Assembly (NCBI GenBank): GCA_016209865.1
Contig: JACQVL010000344.1
Span: 1 to 15,133, forward strand
Source: Candidatus Latescibacterota bacterium
GTDB taxonomy: Bacteria > JAAXHH01 > JACQVL01
DNA: 15,133 bases
Direction of reading: 5' to 3'
Position numbers and translations under genes: made by a program. Shown in pieces: positions 7,671 through 15,133 of the stretch. Position 1 is the first letter of the stretch, and every line of letters starts with the position of its first letter. The notes beneath the pieces were generated by a model, which saw only the letters and a list, made by a program, of their open reading frames with translations, was not told the origin of the DNA and did not search any database.

Positions 7671-7858
7671 CTTCCTCTCCTCATGCGCTTTCTGGCTTGT
7701 TCCAGACTTTTCTTGTATCCTTCGATTTCGCGCTCCCAATATCGTATCGCCCTCTCATGCGGTATGGGCTTCTGTCGCTCAAGTTGAATCTTGAGCTCAT
7801 GCTCTCTGATTCGCTCTTCCAGACTCATTATCTGCTGACGAAACCGTTTCTTCCCCAT
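7667..7858 (-). CDS. Small basic coiled-coil-like hypothetical protein, 63 residues
   Basis: This is a very basic, charged, probably coiled-coil protein. It begins MGKKRFRQQIMSLEERIREHE, includes a central PIPHERAIRYWEREIEGY and ends in an Arg/Lys-rich KRMRRGR tail. I do not recognise a named family. The open frame reaches 8002, but that part is antisense-phase shadow of the mutase gene. ATG 7858 lies 13 nt after the mutase stop; a GTG at 7867 would add three residues. No strong ribosome binding site is visible for either, so coupling to the mutase is likely. Its stop overlaps the start of the 84-residue gene by 4 nt. GC is about 48%, unlike the surrounding operon. Confidence 0.72.
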   Translation of the reverse strand: MGKKRFRQQIMSLEERIREHELKIQLERQKPIPHERAIRYWEREIEGYKKSLEQARKRMRRGR

Positions 7859-7871
7859 TTCTCGCACTTTC

Positions 7872-9539
<1,668 letters not shown>

Positions 9540-9610
9540 CCCGGCCTCCTGTGCGTCCTGCTCACGTTCGTCGTTCTGGACCACCTCTTCCGGTTGCGCG
9601 AATTGTCTCT

Positions 9611-9639
9611 AATATATGGCCCTTCCTTCCATCCGTCAA
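9611..9639 (-). promoter_or_regulatory. Sigma-70-type promoter for the acyl-CoA mutase operon
   Basis: On the minus strand TTGACG (9639-9634) and TATATT (9616-9611) are separated by 17 nt. Transcription would start near 9604, giving a leader of about 65 nt before ATG 9539. It is back to back with the plus-strand promoter at 9667-9694, with 27 nt between the two -35 boxes. Confidence 0.7.
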
Positions 9640-9666
9640 GGTTTTCAGCGGATCACGCTTTTTCCG

Positions 9667-9694
9667 TTGACAGGATTGGTTCCCTCTGTATAAT
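9667..9694 (+). promoter_or_regulatory. Consensus sigma-70 promoter for the Lon-domain gene
   Basis: A perfect TTGACA (9667-9672) and a perfect TATAAT (9689-9694) are spaced by 16 nt. The start of transcription would be near 9701, leaving a leader of about 58 nt before ATG 9759. This is the best promoter match in the window. Confidence 0.8.
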
Positions 9695-9758
9695 GGCACT
9701 GAGGTCTGATGAATGAAACCTGGACGAAAACGGACGTCATGAGTCTGTGGAGACCGCG

Positions 9759-10397
9759 ATGGAAGCGACTGTCGAGATTCCACTGTTTCCCCTCAACGTC
9801 GTGCTCTTTCCGGGCATGCCGCTCCCGCTGCACATCTTCGAGGAACGGTATAAACAGATGATCGGGGACTGCCTGACGTCGCGCAATCCCTTCGGGGTCC
9901 TGCTCGCCACCCAAACCCAGCTCGCCAACGTCGGATGCACGGCGGCCATCACCCAGATCATCCAGCGGTATGCGGACGGACGGCTGGACATCCTGACCGA
10001 AGGCCGCCGGCGCTTCCGCGTCCTCGACTATCACCAGCGAAAACCGTACCTCGAAGGCGCCATCGAGTATTTCGACGATGAAGAAGAGGACGTCCCTAAC
10101 GAACTGCTGGAACGGGCGATCGCCTTCTACCAGGAGATGACGGAATTGGCCACTAAAGGCCTCGGACGGGCCCAGGGGATTTTCGATCCCGTCCAGTTTT
10201 CGTTCATGATCGCCTCGACCGTGGACCGCGGACTTGAGGAAAAACAAACCCTCCTCGAATTCACGTCCACGACAGAACGGCTGTTGAAACTCATCGTCGC
10301 CCTGGAACAGAGCCTTGAACGGTTACGACTCGACCGGCAGCTCGAACAGGCCGCCAAACGCAACGGACGGGTGCAGCAGAAAAGCCGTGACGAGTGA
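9759..10397 (+). CDS. Stand-alone Lon N-terminal (substrate-binding) domain protein
   Basis: This 212-residue protein has the LON substrate-binding domain fold at its N-terminus: IPLFPLNVVLFPGMPLPLHIFEERYKQM, then PFGVLL, then the block ADGRLDILTEGRRRFRVLD. It lacks the AAA ATPase and serine-lysine protease domains of full Lon, so it cannot be a protease by itself. The second half is helical and charged. Such proteins are widespread in bacteria and their function is unclear. An in-frame GTG at 9747 exists, but GGAGA at 9749-9753 points to ATG 9759. The last residues (SRDE) and the stop codon are encoded by the first heptamers of the repeat at 10388-10404. It is expressed from the promoter at 9667-9694. 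Confidence 0.88.
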   Translation: MEATVEIPLFPLNVVLFPGMPLPLHIFEERYKQMIGDCLTSRNPFGVLLATQTQLANVGCTAAITQIIQRYADGRLDILTEGRRRFRVLDYHQRKPYLEGAIEYFDDEEEDVPNELLERAIAFYQEMTELATKGLGRAQGIFDPVQFSFMIASTVDRGLEEKQTLLEFTSTTERLLKLIVALEQSLERLRLDRQLEQAAKRNGRVQQKSRDE

Positions 10398-10513
10398 CGA
10401 GTAAAATCCAGAGCCAGGTTGAGGCTTGGGTTAAGGAGAAACCATCCCCTTAAACCTCAACCGGACTTTCACTGTTTGCCTACTCGTCACTCGTCACTGG
10501 TCACTCGTCACTG
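10388..10513. repeat. Nested palindrome with GTGACGA/ACTCGTC heptamer arms
   Basis: Outer arms 10388-10404 and 10481-10497 are perfect 17-bp inverted repeats built of GTGACGA 7-mers. The right side continues as further ACTGGTC and ACTCGTC copies to about 10511. Inside lies a second stem: GGTTGAGG (10418-10425) pairs with CCTCAACC (10455-10462), and TTAAGG pairs with CCTTAA (10448-10453), leaving a loop of about 10 nt. The element overlaps the 3' end of the Lon-domain gene and ends 2-4 nt before the thiT start codon. It could fold as a strong RNA hairpin between the two genes. Confidence 0.82.
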
Positions 10514-10515
10514 CC

Positions 10516-11106
10516 ATGCCCTCCTTCCGTACCCGCCTCCTCGTCGAGATCGCCGTGATCGCCGCGCTGGCGACGGTGCTCGGATTCATTCGCCTGTACC
10601 GGCTCCCCTGGGGCGGGTCGGTCTCCTTGAAGATGGTGCCCGTCTTCGTCCTGGCACTCTGGCGAGGGCCGCGGGCGGGCGCGCTCGCCGGTCTGCTCAC
10701 CGGTCTGGTGACCCTCATCCTCGACCCGGTCGTGCTCCACCCCGTCCAGGTCCTCCTCGACTATCCCCTGCCGTACGCCGCCATCGGACTGGCCGGGCTG
10801 CTCCGGTCGGCCCCCCGCCGGGGCCTCGTCGTCGCCGTCCTCGGCCGTGGCGTCTGCCACGTCCTCTCCGGGGCGATCTTCTTCGCCGCATACGCCCCGC
10901 CAGACCTGAACGTTCAAGTCTATACATTCCTCTCGAATCAGCTCGGCCTCTCCGTCCCCTTCCTCCTGCACTCGAACATCACCCCGTGGCTGTACTCCCT
11001 CCTGTACAACGGAAGCTACCTCCTCCCTGAACTCGTCCTGGCCCTCCTCATCGTCCCCCGCCTGCTCACACGCCTCGGCCGACCATCGGTGATCGGTGGT
11101 CGGTGA
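10516..11106 (+). CDS. thiT: ThiT-type thiamine-binding ECF transporter S component
   Basis: This 196-residue, very hydrophobic protein of about six membrane helices matches the ThiT/YuaJ family, the thiamine-specific subunit of group II ECF transporters. It works with a shared EcfA-EcfA'-EcfT module, which is not in this window. Family stretches are LPWGGSVSLKMVPVFVLALWRG (30-51), GLLTGLVTLILD (59-70), VQVLLDYPLPYAAIGLAGL (77-95), HVLSGAIFFAAYAP (115-128) and YNGSYLLPE (164-172); the last two contain positions used for thiamine binding in this family. No purine-rich ribosome binding site precedes ATG 10516; heptamer repeats run up to it. No TPP riboswitch sequence is visible upstream. The last residues (PSVIGGR) and the stop codon are encoded by a heptamer array. 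Confidence 0.87.
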   Translation: MPSFRTRLLVEIAVIAALATVLGFIRLYRLPWGGSVSLKMVPVFVLALWRGPRAGALAGLLTGLVTLILDPVVLHPVQVLLDYPLPYAAIGLAGLLRSAPRRGLVVAVLGRGVCHVLSGAIFFAAYAPPDLNVQVYTFLSNQLGLSVPFLLHSNITPWLYSLLYNGSYLLPELVLALLIVPRLLTRLGRPSVIGGR

Positions 11107-11136
11107 TCGGTCAAATCAGTGACGAGACGAGTGACC
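11084..11136. repeat. GATCGGT heptamer array plus GTGACGA-type segment
   Basis: Four 7-mers (CATCGGT, GATCGGT, GGTCGGT, GATCGGT) occupy 11084-11111 and are related to the array at 2173-2203. After a short gap, GTGACGAGACGAGTGACC (11119-11136) belongs to the other family, seen at 10388-10511. GACGAGTGACC (11126-11136) is the exact inverse of GGTCACTCGTC at 10499-10509, so thiT is bracketed by inverted copies. The array contains the thiT stop codon (11104-11106). Confidence 0.75.
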
Positions 11137-11227
11137 GCTTTTCCTGCGAGATTTCTCCCGCCATTCCGACTATTCTCTCTGGCATCCTGACCTTCACGAT
11201 CACTTGAGAACAGAGGGGGTGGTAGGT

Positions 11228-14200
11228 ATGGATCAGTGTCATCATCCTTTTCCATCTGTGTCATCTGTGATACGCCTCGTCCCGCTCATCCTCCTCGGTC
11301 TCGTACCCGTCACGTTCGCCGCTCCGCTCACCTGGTCCGGGGTGACGAGCGCCGACTGGCAGACCGCGTCCAACTGGTCGAGCGGCTCAGTCCCCACCGC
11401 GTCCGATGACGTGACGATCCCGGCGGATACCCCCAACGCACCCGTCCTCACGGCGGCCGGAGCCTGCCTGAGCCTGACTGTTCAGCCCGGCGCGAGCCTG
11501 TCCACAGGCACCTTCACCCTGGCCGTCAGCGGCGCGGTCGTGAACGACGGGGGGATCACGGTGGACGGGACCCTCAACGTCGCGGGCGGATGGACGAACA
11601 ACGGAACCGTCAGCGGCGCCGGAATCGTCGGGTTCAACGGGTCGGGCGCGCAAGACCTTACTGGGACCGGGCCGATCATCCCGAATGTCAGGTTCAGCGG
11701 AGGCGGGGCAGGCAAGACCGCGATGACAGACCTGGATTTCAACGGGAATGTGACGATCAACAGCGGGAACACCTTCAACGACGGCGGACACACCCTCTCC
11801 GTCGCCGGGACGTGGTCGCGGAGCGGGACGTTCGTCACGACCGGGACACTCCGCCTGGACGGCGCAGACCAGACGTTCACGTTCGGCACGTTCGCCAGCC
11901 TGACGATCGCCGGCACTGGCTCGAAGACGCCGACGAGCGGGACGCTCACGATCCCCGGCGCGTTGACGGTTCATGCTGGGGCGACACTCGCCAACGGCGC
12001 CAGCAGCGTGAACGTCGCGGGGACAGTGACGAACGACGGCATGATCAGCGGGACCGGGACGCTCACTCTCAACGGTGGAGGCCAGACGATCACGGGGAGC
12101 GGGGCGTTCAACGGTCCCGTCGCCTTCGGCGGGACCGGCACGAAGACGGCAGGCAGCCCGCTCGATTTCAACGGGAACGTCACGATCAATAGCGGAAGCA
12201 CCTTCGATGACGGCGGGTTCGCGCACACGGTCGCGGGCAACTGGACGCGGACCGGGACGTACGCCGCATCGGGCACGATCACGTTCGACCGGAACGACGG
12301 GACGGGCCAGACGATCAACGCGAGCAACTTCAACATCCTGGCGTTCGGCGGGTCGGGGACGAAGACGATCAGCGGGAGCCTGACCCCGGTCTCCCTCACC
12401 GCCTCAACCGTCTCCTCGATGACGATCGTCCTGAGCGGGACGAACACGATCACCGGGACGGGCGCAGGAATTTTTACCGTAGGGACGGACGTGACCTTCG
12501 CCGTCGGCCTCCCCACCAGCACGTCGGCGACGGGGTTTCCGTCGAACTTCGCGTCGTACGCCCTCGCCGCCACGAGCACCGTAGCATACCAGGCGAATGC
12601 CGTCCAGATGATTCGCGCGACGGACGCGGCGACCGGCGCGGCGATCGTCTACGGGAATCTCAGCCTCGGGACTGGGGGGACGGCGAGGAACAAGAGCCCG
12701 ACTGGCGACCTGTGGATCGTCGGAACTCTCACGATCGGCAGCACCGGGACCGGGACGACGACGTTGAACGGCGGGACGGCCTCGTACACCGTGGGCGGGG
12801 ATTGGACGGTCACCGCGACGGGCGCGTTCTCCATCACGGGCGGCACGGCGACGTTCAACGGGTCGGCCCAGACGATCGCGGGCGGGACGTTCAGCGCGGT
12901 GGTCGTCGCCGGGACCGGCACGAAGCGGATGGATGGAAACCTGACGATCGCTCGTGACCTGACGATCTCATCCGGGACGTTCGACGCCAACGGGTATGAC
13001 CTCACGGCCGGCACGAACGACGGGGGGAACGCGGTGTCGATCACCGGCGGCTTGATCCTCTCCGCCGGGAAATCCCTCCGGATGGCCAGCGGCGCGGCGG
13101 TGACGGTGAACAACGGCGGCACGCTCATGGCGGTGGGGACGGATGCGGGCAACAGAGTCACGCTCACCAATCAGGGGACCGGGACGTACACGATCATGAT
13201 CGCCGGCGGCGGGACGATCGACGCGGCGTATGCCATGGTCGAGTTCACGGGCGGCAACGGTCTCGACATCCAGCCGGGCGCGACGATCAACACCATGCAT
13301 CCACTCGACCATCTCGTCTTCCAGAACGGGTCGGGCGCGGCGTACCTGACGGTCAACAACGACCAGACGCTGACTGTGACGGACGTCTCGTTCGGCGCGG
13401 GGCCATCCGTGAGTGTGAGCAAGACGGCGCAGAACGATGGGATGATCCGCTTCGCCCAATACACTGGAACGATGGGCGGACCGGCGTTCGAGCAGGATCC
13501 GTTCAATCAGGTCGGCTGGTCGACGACGGCGACCCAGACGGTCACCGCCGGGAATCGTTACACCTTTGCGGGCGTCAATTCACCCGGCGGCAACGACATC
13601 ACGTTCGACGTCACGGCGGGAGCGGGCGACCTGACGGTCTCGGTCGTCTACGGACTGCATCCCGACGCCCCATCGGCCATCGGCCGCTATTACGTCATTA
13701 CCGCCCCGGATGAGTGTGTCGCGGACGTCACCTTCTCATACCAGCCCTCAGAATTGGGCAGCCTGCATGAGGAGGCGCTGATGCTCTGGCGTGTTGCAGA
13801 CGGGGAACTGGTCGGCCCGATCCCGCCGGATGAGCGGAATACGACGGGGCATTTCGTCAAGAAGAACGCCGTCTCAGCCTTCTCTGACTGGATTCTGGCG
13901 GAGGGCCCGCAGGACGTCACGCTCGCCATCGAACTGAGTCGTTTCACCGCCGCGCCCGATTATGGGAGCATTCGACTGATGTGGCGGACGGAGAGTGAGA
14001 TCAACAACCTCGAATGGCGGGTCGAGCGGAGTACACGGCCGGAGGACGGATACACGCGGATGGCGACGGTGCCGGGACAGGGGAGCAAACCGACGGCGAC
14101 GGAGTATATGTACGTCGATACGACCGTCGTGCCGGAGACGATGTATTATTACCGGCTGACGGATGTGGAATCGACCGGCGTCATGCGGACACACGGTCCG

Positions 14201-14509
14201 GTCAGCGCGGCGGCGAAGCGGCGGCTGCCGGCGCGTTACCACCTGTCCCAGAACCACCCGAACCCCTTTAACCCCGCCACGACGATCGGCTACGACCTGC
14301 CCCGACCCGGCCATGTCGTCCTGACGGTCTACAACTTGCTGGGACAGCCGATCCGCACGCTGGTAGATCGCGTTCAGCCTGCCTCCTCCTACCAGGTCCG
14401 CTGGGATGGCCGGGACGCGCAGGGACGAGCGGTGCCGAGCGGCCTCTATCTCTACCGGCTGACAGTGGGCGAGTATGCGGTGACGCGGAAGATGGCGCTG
14501 GTGCGGTGA
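11228..14509 (+). CDS. Large secreted repeat protein with type IX secretion sorting tail
   Basis: This 1093-residue protein has an N-terminal signal peptide (hydrophobic LVPLILLGLVPVTFA, cleavage near AA-P at 31-33). About 800 residues rich in Gly, Thr, Asn and Ser follow, with short strand-like repeats such as GTLTLNGGGQTITGSG and LDFNGNVTINSG; this looks like a parallel beta-helix. A fibronectin-like segment (GSIRLMWRTESEINNLEWRVERS) comes next. The end is a type A sorting domain: LSQNHPNPFNPATTIGYDL, VYNLLGQPIRTLVD, WDGRDAQGRAVPSGLYLYRL. It should be exported by Sec, then across the outer membrane by T9SS and anchored or released. GAGGGGG at 11213-11219 supports ATG 11228 over the in-frame TTG at 11204. 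Ligand or role is unknown; surface adhesin or sheath are possibilities. Confidence 0.88.
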   Translation: MDQCHHPFPSVSSVIRLVPLILLGLVPVTFAAPLTWSGVTSADWQTASNWSSGSVPTASDDVTIPADTPNAPVLTAAGACLSLTVQPGASLSTGTFTLAVSGAVVNDGGITVDGTLNVAGGWTNNGTVSGAGIVGFNGSGAQDLTGTGPIIPNVRFSGGGAGKTAMTDLDFNGNVTINSGNTFNDGGHTLSVAGTWSRSGTFVTTGTLRLDGADQTFTFGTFASLTIAGTGSKTPTSGTLTIPGALTVHAGATLANGASSVNVAGTVTNDGMISGTGTLTLNGGGQTITGSGAFNGPVAFGGTGTKTAGSPLDFNGNVTINSGSTFDDGGFAHTVAGNWTRTGTYAASGTITFDRNDGTGQTINASNFNILAFGGSGTKTISGSLTPVSLTASTVSSMTIVLSGTNTITGTGAGIFTVGTDVTFAVGLPTSTSATGFPSNFASYALAATSTVAYQANAVQMIRATDAATGAAIVYGNLSLGTGGTARNKSPTGDLWIVGTLTIGSTGTGTTTLNGGTASYTVGGDWTVTATGAFSITGGTATFNGSAQTIAGGTFSAVVVAGTGTKRMDGNLTIARDLTISSGTFDANGYDLTAGTNDGGNAVSITGGLILSAGKSLRMASGAAVTVNNGGTLMAVGTDAGNRVTLTNQGTGTYTIMIAGGGTIDAAYAMVEFTGGNGLDIQPGATINTMHPLDHLVFQNGSGAAYLTVNNDQTLTVTDVSFGAGPSVSVSKTAQNDGMIRFAQYTGTMGGPAFEQDPFNQVGWSTTATQTVTAGNRYTFAGVNSPGGNDITFDVTAGAGDLTVSVVYGLHPDAPSAIGRYYVITAPDECVADVTFSYQPSELGSLHEEALMLWRVADGELVGPIPPDERNTTGHFVKKNAVSAFSDWILAEGPQDVTLAIELSRFTAAPDYGSIRLMWRTESEINNLEWRVERSTRPEDGYTRMATVPGQGSKPTATEYMYVDTTVVPETMYYYRLTDVESTGVMRTHGPVSAAAKRRLPARYHLSQNHPNPFNPATTIGYDLPRPGHVVLTVYNLLGQPIRTLVDRVQPASSYQVRWDGRDAQGRAVPSGLYLYRLTVGEYAVTRKMALVR
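11732..12290 (+). repeat. Internal duplication inside the secreted protein gene
   Basis: LDFNGNVTINSGNTFNDGG, encoded from 11732, recurs as LDFNGNVTINSGSTFDDGG from 12161, a distance of 429 nt or 143 codons. The similarity continues on both sides (GKTAMTD versus TKTAGSP; VAGTWSRSGTF versus VAGNWTRTGTY). This shows at least one two-fold unit, with weaker GTGTKT and FNGSAQTIAGG copies further on. The DNA is still recognisably similar, so duplication is moderately recent or under exchange. Confidence 0.75.
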
Positions 14510-14550
14510 ACCGGGCGACTGAACGGGTTGCCACTTTCTCCTGCATGCAG

Positions 14551-14579
14551 TTGACAGATAGACCCTGGAACTGTATATA
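14551..14579 (+). promoter_or_regulatory. Sigma-70-type promoter for the 78-residue gene
   Basis: A perfect TTGACA (14551-14556) is followed after 17 nt by TATATA (14574-14579). The start of transcription would be near 14586, about 44 nt before ATG 14630. It lies in the 120-nt gap after the secreted protein gene. Confidence 0.72.
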
Positions 14580-14629
14580 TGGAATCGGTAAAATAGAACT
14601 CAAACGAAAACGCTATCTCGATTGACGCT

Positions 14630-14866
14630 ATGACTCATCGCTCACAGCCTTCTGCTCGATTTGCTATCTGTATCAATAACGCGGACTATCCAGCGTCTCT
14701 GGAATTACACAAGATATACCGGATGATACCGGATGCCGACGCGGAACAGGATGGGGATGTCCGGATCATCGATGAGAGCGGGGAGGATTATCTCTACCCT
14801 GCCGATCTTTTTATCCTGACGAAATTACCCCGGGCAGTCGAACGCGCAATCCTGCAAACAACGTGA
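14630..14866 (+). CDS. Small conserved-looking hypothetical protein, 78 residues
   Basis: The protein reads MTHRSQPSARFAICINNAD, then YPASLELHKIYRMIPDADAE, then DGDVRIIDESGEDYLYPADL and ends FILTKLPRAVERAILQ. It resembles short uncharacterised soluble proteins I have seen in diverse bacteria with a YPASLELxKIY...DESGEDYLYP core, but I know no function. It has no signal peptide or membrane helix; the fold is probably a small beta-rich domain. It has its own strong promoter at 14551-14579 but no clear ribosome binding site before ATG 14630. Base composition is lower in GC than the secreted protein gene upstream. It stands alone between that gene and a broken kinase gene. Confidence 0.78.
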   Translation: MTHRSQPSARFAICINNADYPASLELHKIYRMIPDADAEQDGDVRIIDESGEDYLYPADLFILTKLPRAVERAILQTT

Positions 14867-14925
14867 TCTCATCTTCCCATCACACAGGAATGGCCTCTCG
14901 CCTTCCCGCGCCACCCATTTTCTCA

Positions 14926-14954
14926 TTGACATCCTCACGACACTCCTCTACTCT
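14926..14954 (+). promoter_or_regulatory. Possible promoter for the kinase remnant
   Basis: A perfect TTGACA (14926-14931) is followed after 17 nt by TACTCT (14949-14954), which is a poor -10 box. It lies about 90 nt before ATG 15043. This is a weak call based only on the -35 match. Confidence 0.35.
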
Positions 14955-15042
14955 ACTGTCCATCCAGTGACCAGCATTCCCTCCGGTTCCTTCGTTCCTG
15001 GCCTAACTGATCAGGATGACCTCTTCCACTGAGGGAGAGTCC

Positions 15043-15133
15043 ATGGTCGGCCAGCTTCTTTCCCACTATCGCATCGTCCGCAAGCGCCGATGGGGTGATG
15101 TTCATCACGATGGAGTATGTGGACGGCCAGCGG
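15043..15133 (+). pseudogene. Ser/Thr protein kinase remnant, N-lobe deleted and frameshifted
   Basis: ATG 15043, preceded by GAGGGAGAG, opens with MVGQLLSHYRIVRK, the usual start of bacterial PknB-like kinases just before the glycine-rich loop. The loop and the catalytic lysine region do not follow. Instead, in the next frame from 15086, the sequence reads ADGVMFITMEYVDGQR, which is the hinge region normally some 80 residues further on. About 70 codons appear to be missing and the frame shifts by one. The window ends here, so the C-lobe cannot be seen. A real deletion or an assembly collapse would both explain it. Confidence 0.65.

Noticed and set aside
7416-7858. Calling the two small genes a toxin-antitoxin system
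   Set aside because: Charge, overlap and composition are suggestive, but no known toxin or antitoxin motif is visible; kept as a hypothesis only.
9645-10247. 200-codon minus-strand frame opposite the Lon-domain gene
   Set aside because: It is antisense to a well-supported family gene and overlaps both promoters; its translation shows no recognisable domain.
10398-10515. TPP riboswitch upstream of thiT
   Set aside because: No CTGAGA-type or ACCTGATC-type thi-box pieces are visible; the region is explained by the nested palindrome.
11106-11145. Rho-independent terminator after thiT (CGGTCA...TGACCG then CTTTT)
   Set aside because: The stem is only 6 bp with a loop of about 18-24 nt and a short T-run; it is better explained as part of the heptamer repeats.
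11387-12579. Long minus-strand frames opposite the secreted protein gene
   Set aside because: High-GC, repetitive coding DNA gives long antisense frames; the plus-strand protein has a signal peptide and a sorting domain, the antisense ones have nothing.

Overview
This window looks like chromosomal DNA from an uncultured bacterium of roughly 60% GC. The best taxonomic hint is the large secreted protein at 11228-14509. It ends in a SQNHPNPFNP...YNLLGQ...GxYxYRL type A sorting tail of the type IX secretion system, which is typical of the FCB superphylum (Bacteroidetes, Ignavibacteria, and candidate phyla such as KSB1, Zixibacteria and Latescibacteria). The start of a Ser/Thr kinase at the right edge and the many heptanucleotide-repeat intergenic regions fit such an organism, but the phylum cannot be fixed from this sequence alone.

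Layout, left to right. (1) 1-2050, minus strand: an Eis-like GNAT acetyltransferase followed 14 nt later by an aldo/keto reductase that runs off the left edge. (2) 2115-4012, plus strand: a promoter, a heptamer array and a tight queC-queE-queF operon for the preQ0 to preQ1 part of queuosine synthesis; queD is not here. (3) 4032-5213, minus: a cystathionine gamma-synthase/lyase-type PLP enzyme, convergent with queF. (4) 5231-5400: a long imperfect palindrome with heptamer-repeat arms. (5) 9539 down to 5405, minus: an acyl-CoA mutase large subunit, two small overlapping low-GC genes of unknown function, a thiolase and an orphan etfB, all apparently read from a good promoter at 9611-9639. The mutase has the Phe/Gln substrate-pocket pair of isobutyryl-CoA mutase, not the Tyr/Arg pair of methylmalonyl-CoA mutase. 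(6) 9667-11106, plus: a consensus promoter, a stand-alone Lon N-terminal-domain protein, a second nested palindrome with heptamer arms, and a ThiT-type thiamine transporter. (7) 11228-14509: the secreted repeat protein. (8) 14551-15133: a small conserved-looking gene behind a strong promoter, then the start of a Ser/Thr kinase gene that has lost most of its N-lobe and is frameshifted.

Functionally, the mutase, thiolase and EtfB form a short- or branched-chain acyl-CoA module, and QueC/E/F form a tRNA-modification module. The remaining genes are single functions. The most unusual content is non-coding: degenerate 7-bp tandem arrays of at least three sequence families sit at 2173, 5231, 5371, 10388, 10482, 11084 and 11119. 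They often form long inverted repeats, and in two places they supply the last codons and the stop of a gene. No mobile-element genes, RNA genes, CRISPR array or defence system were found.
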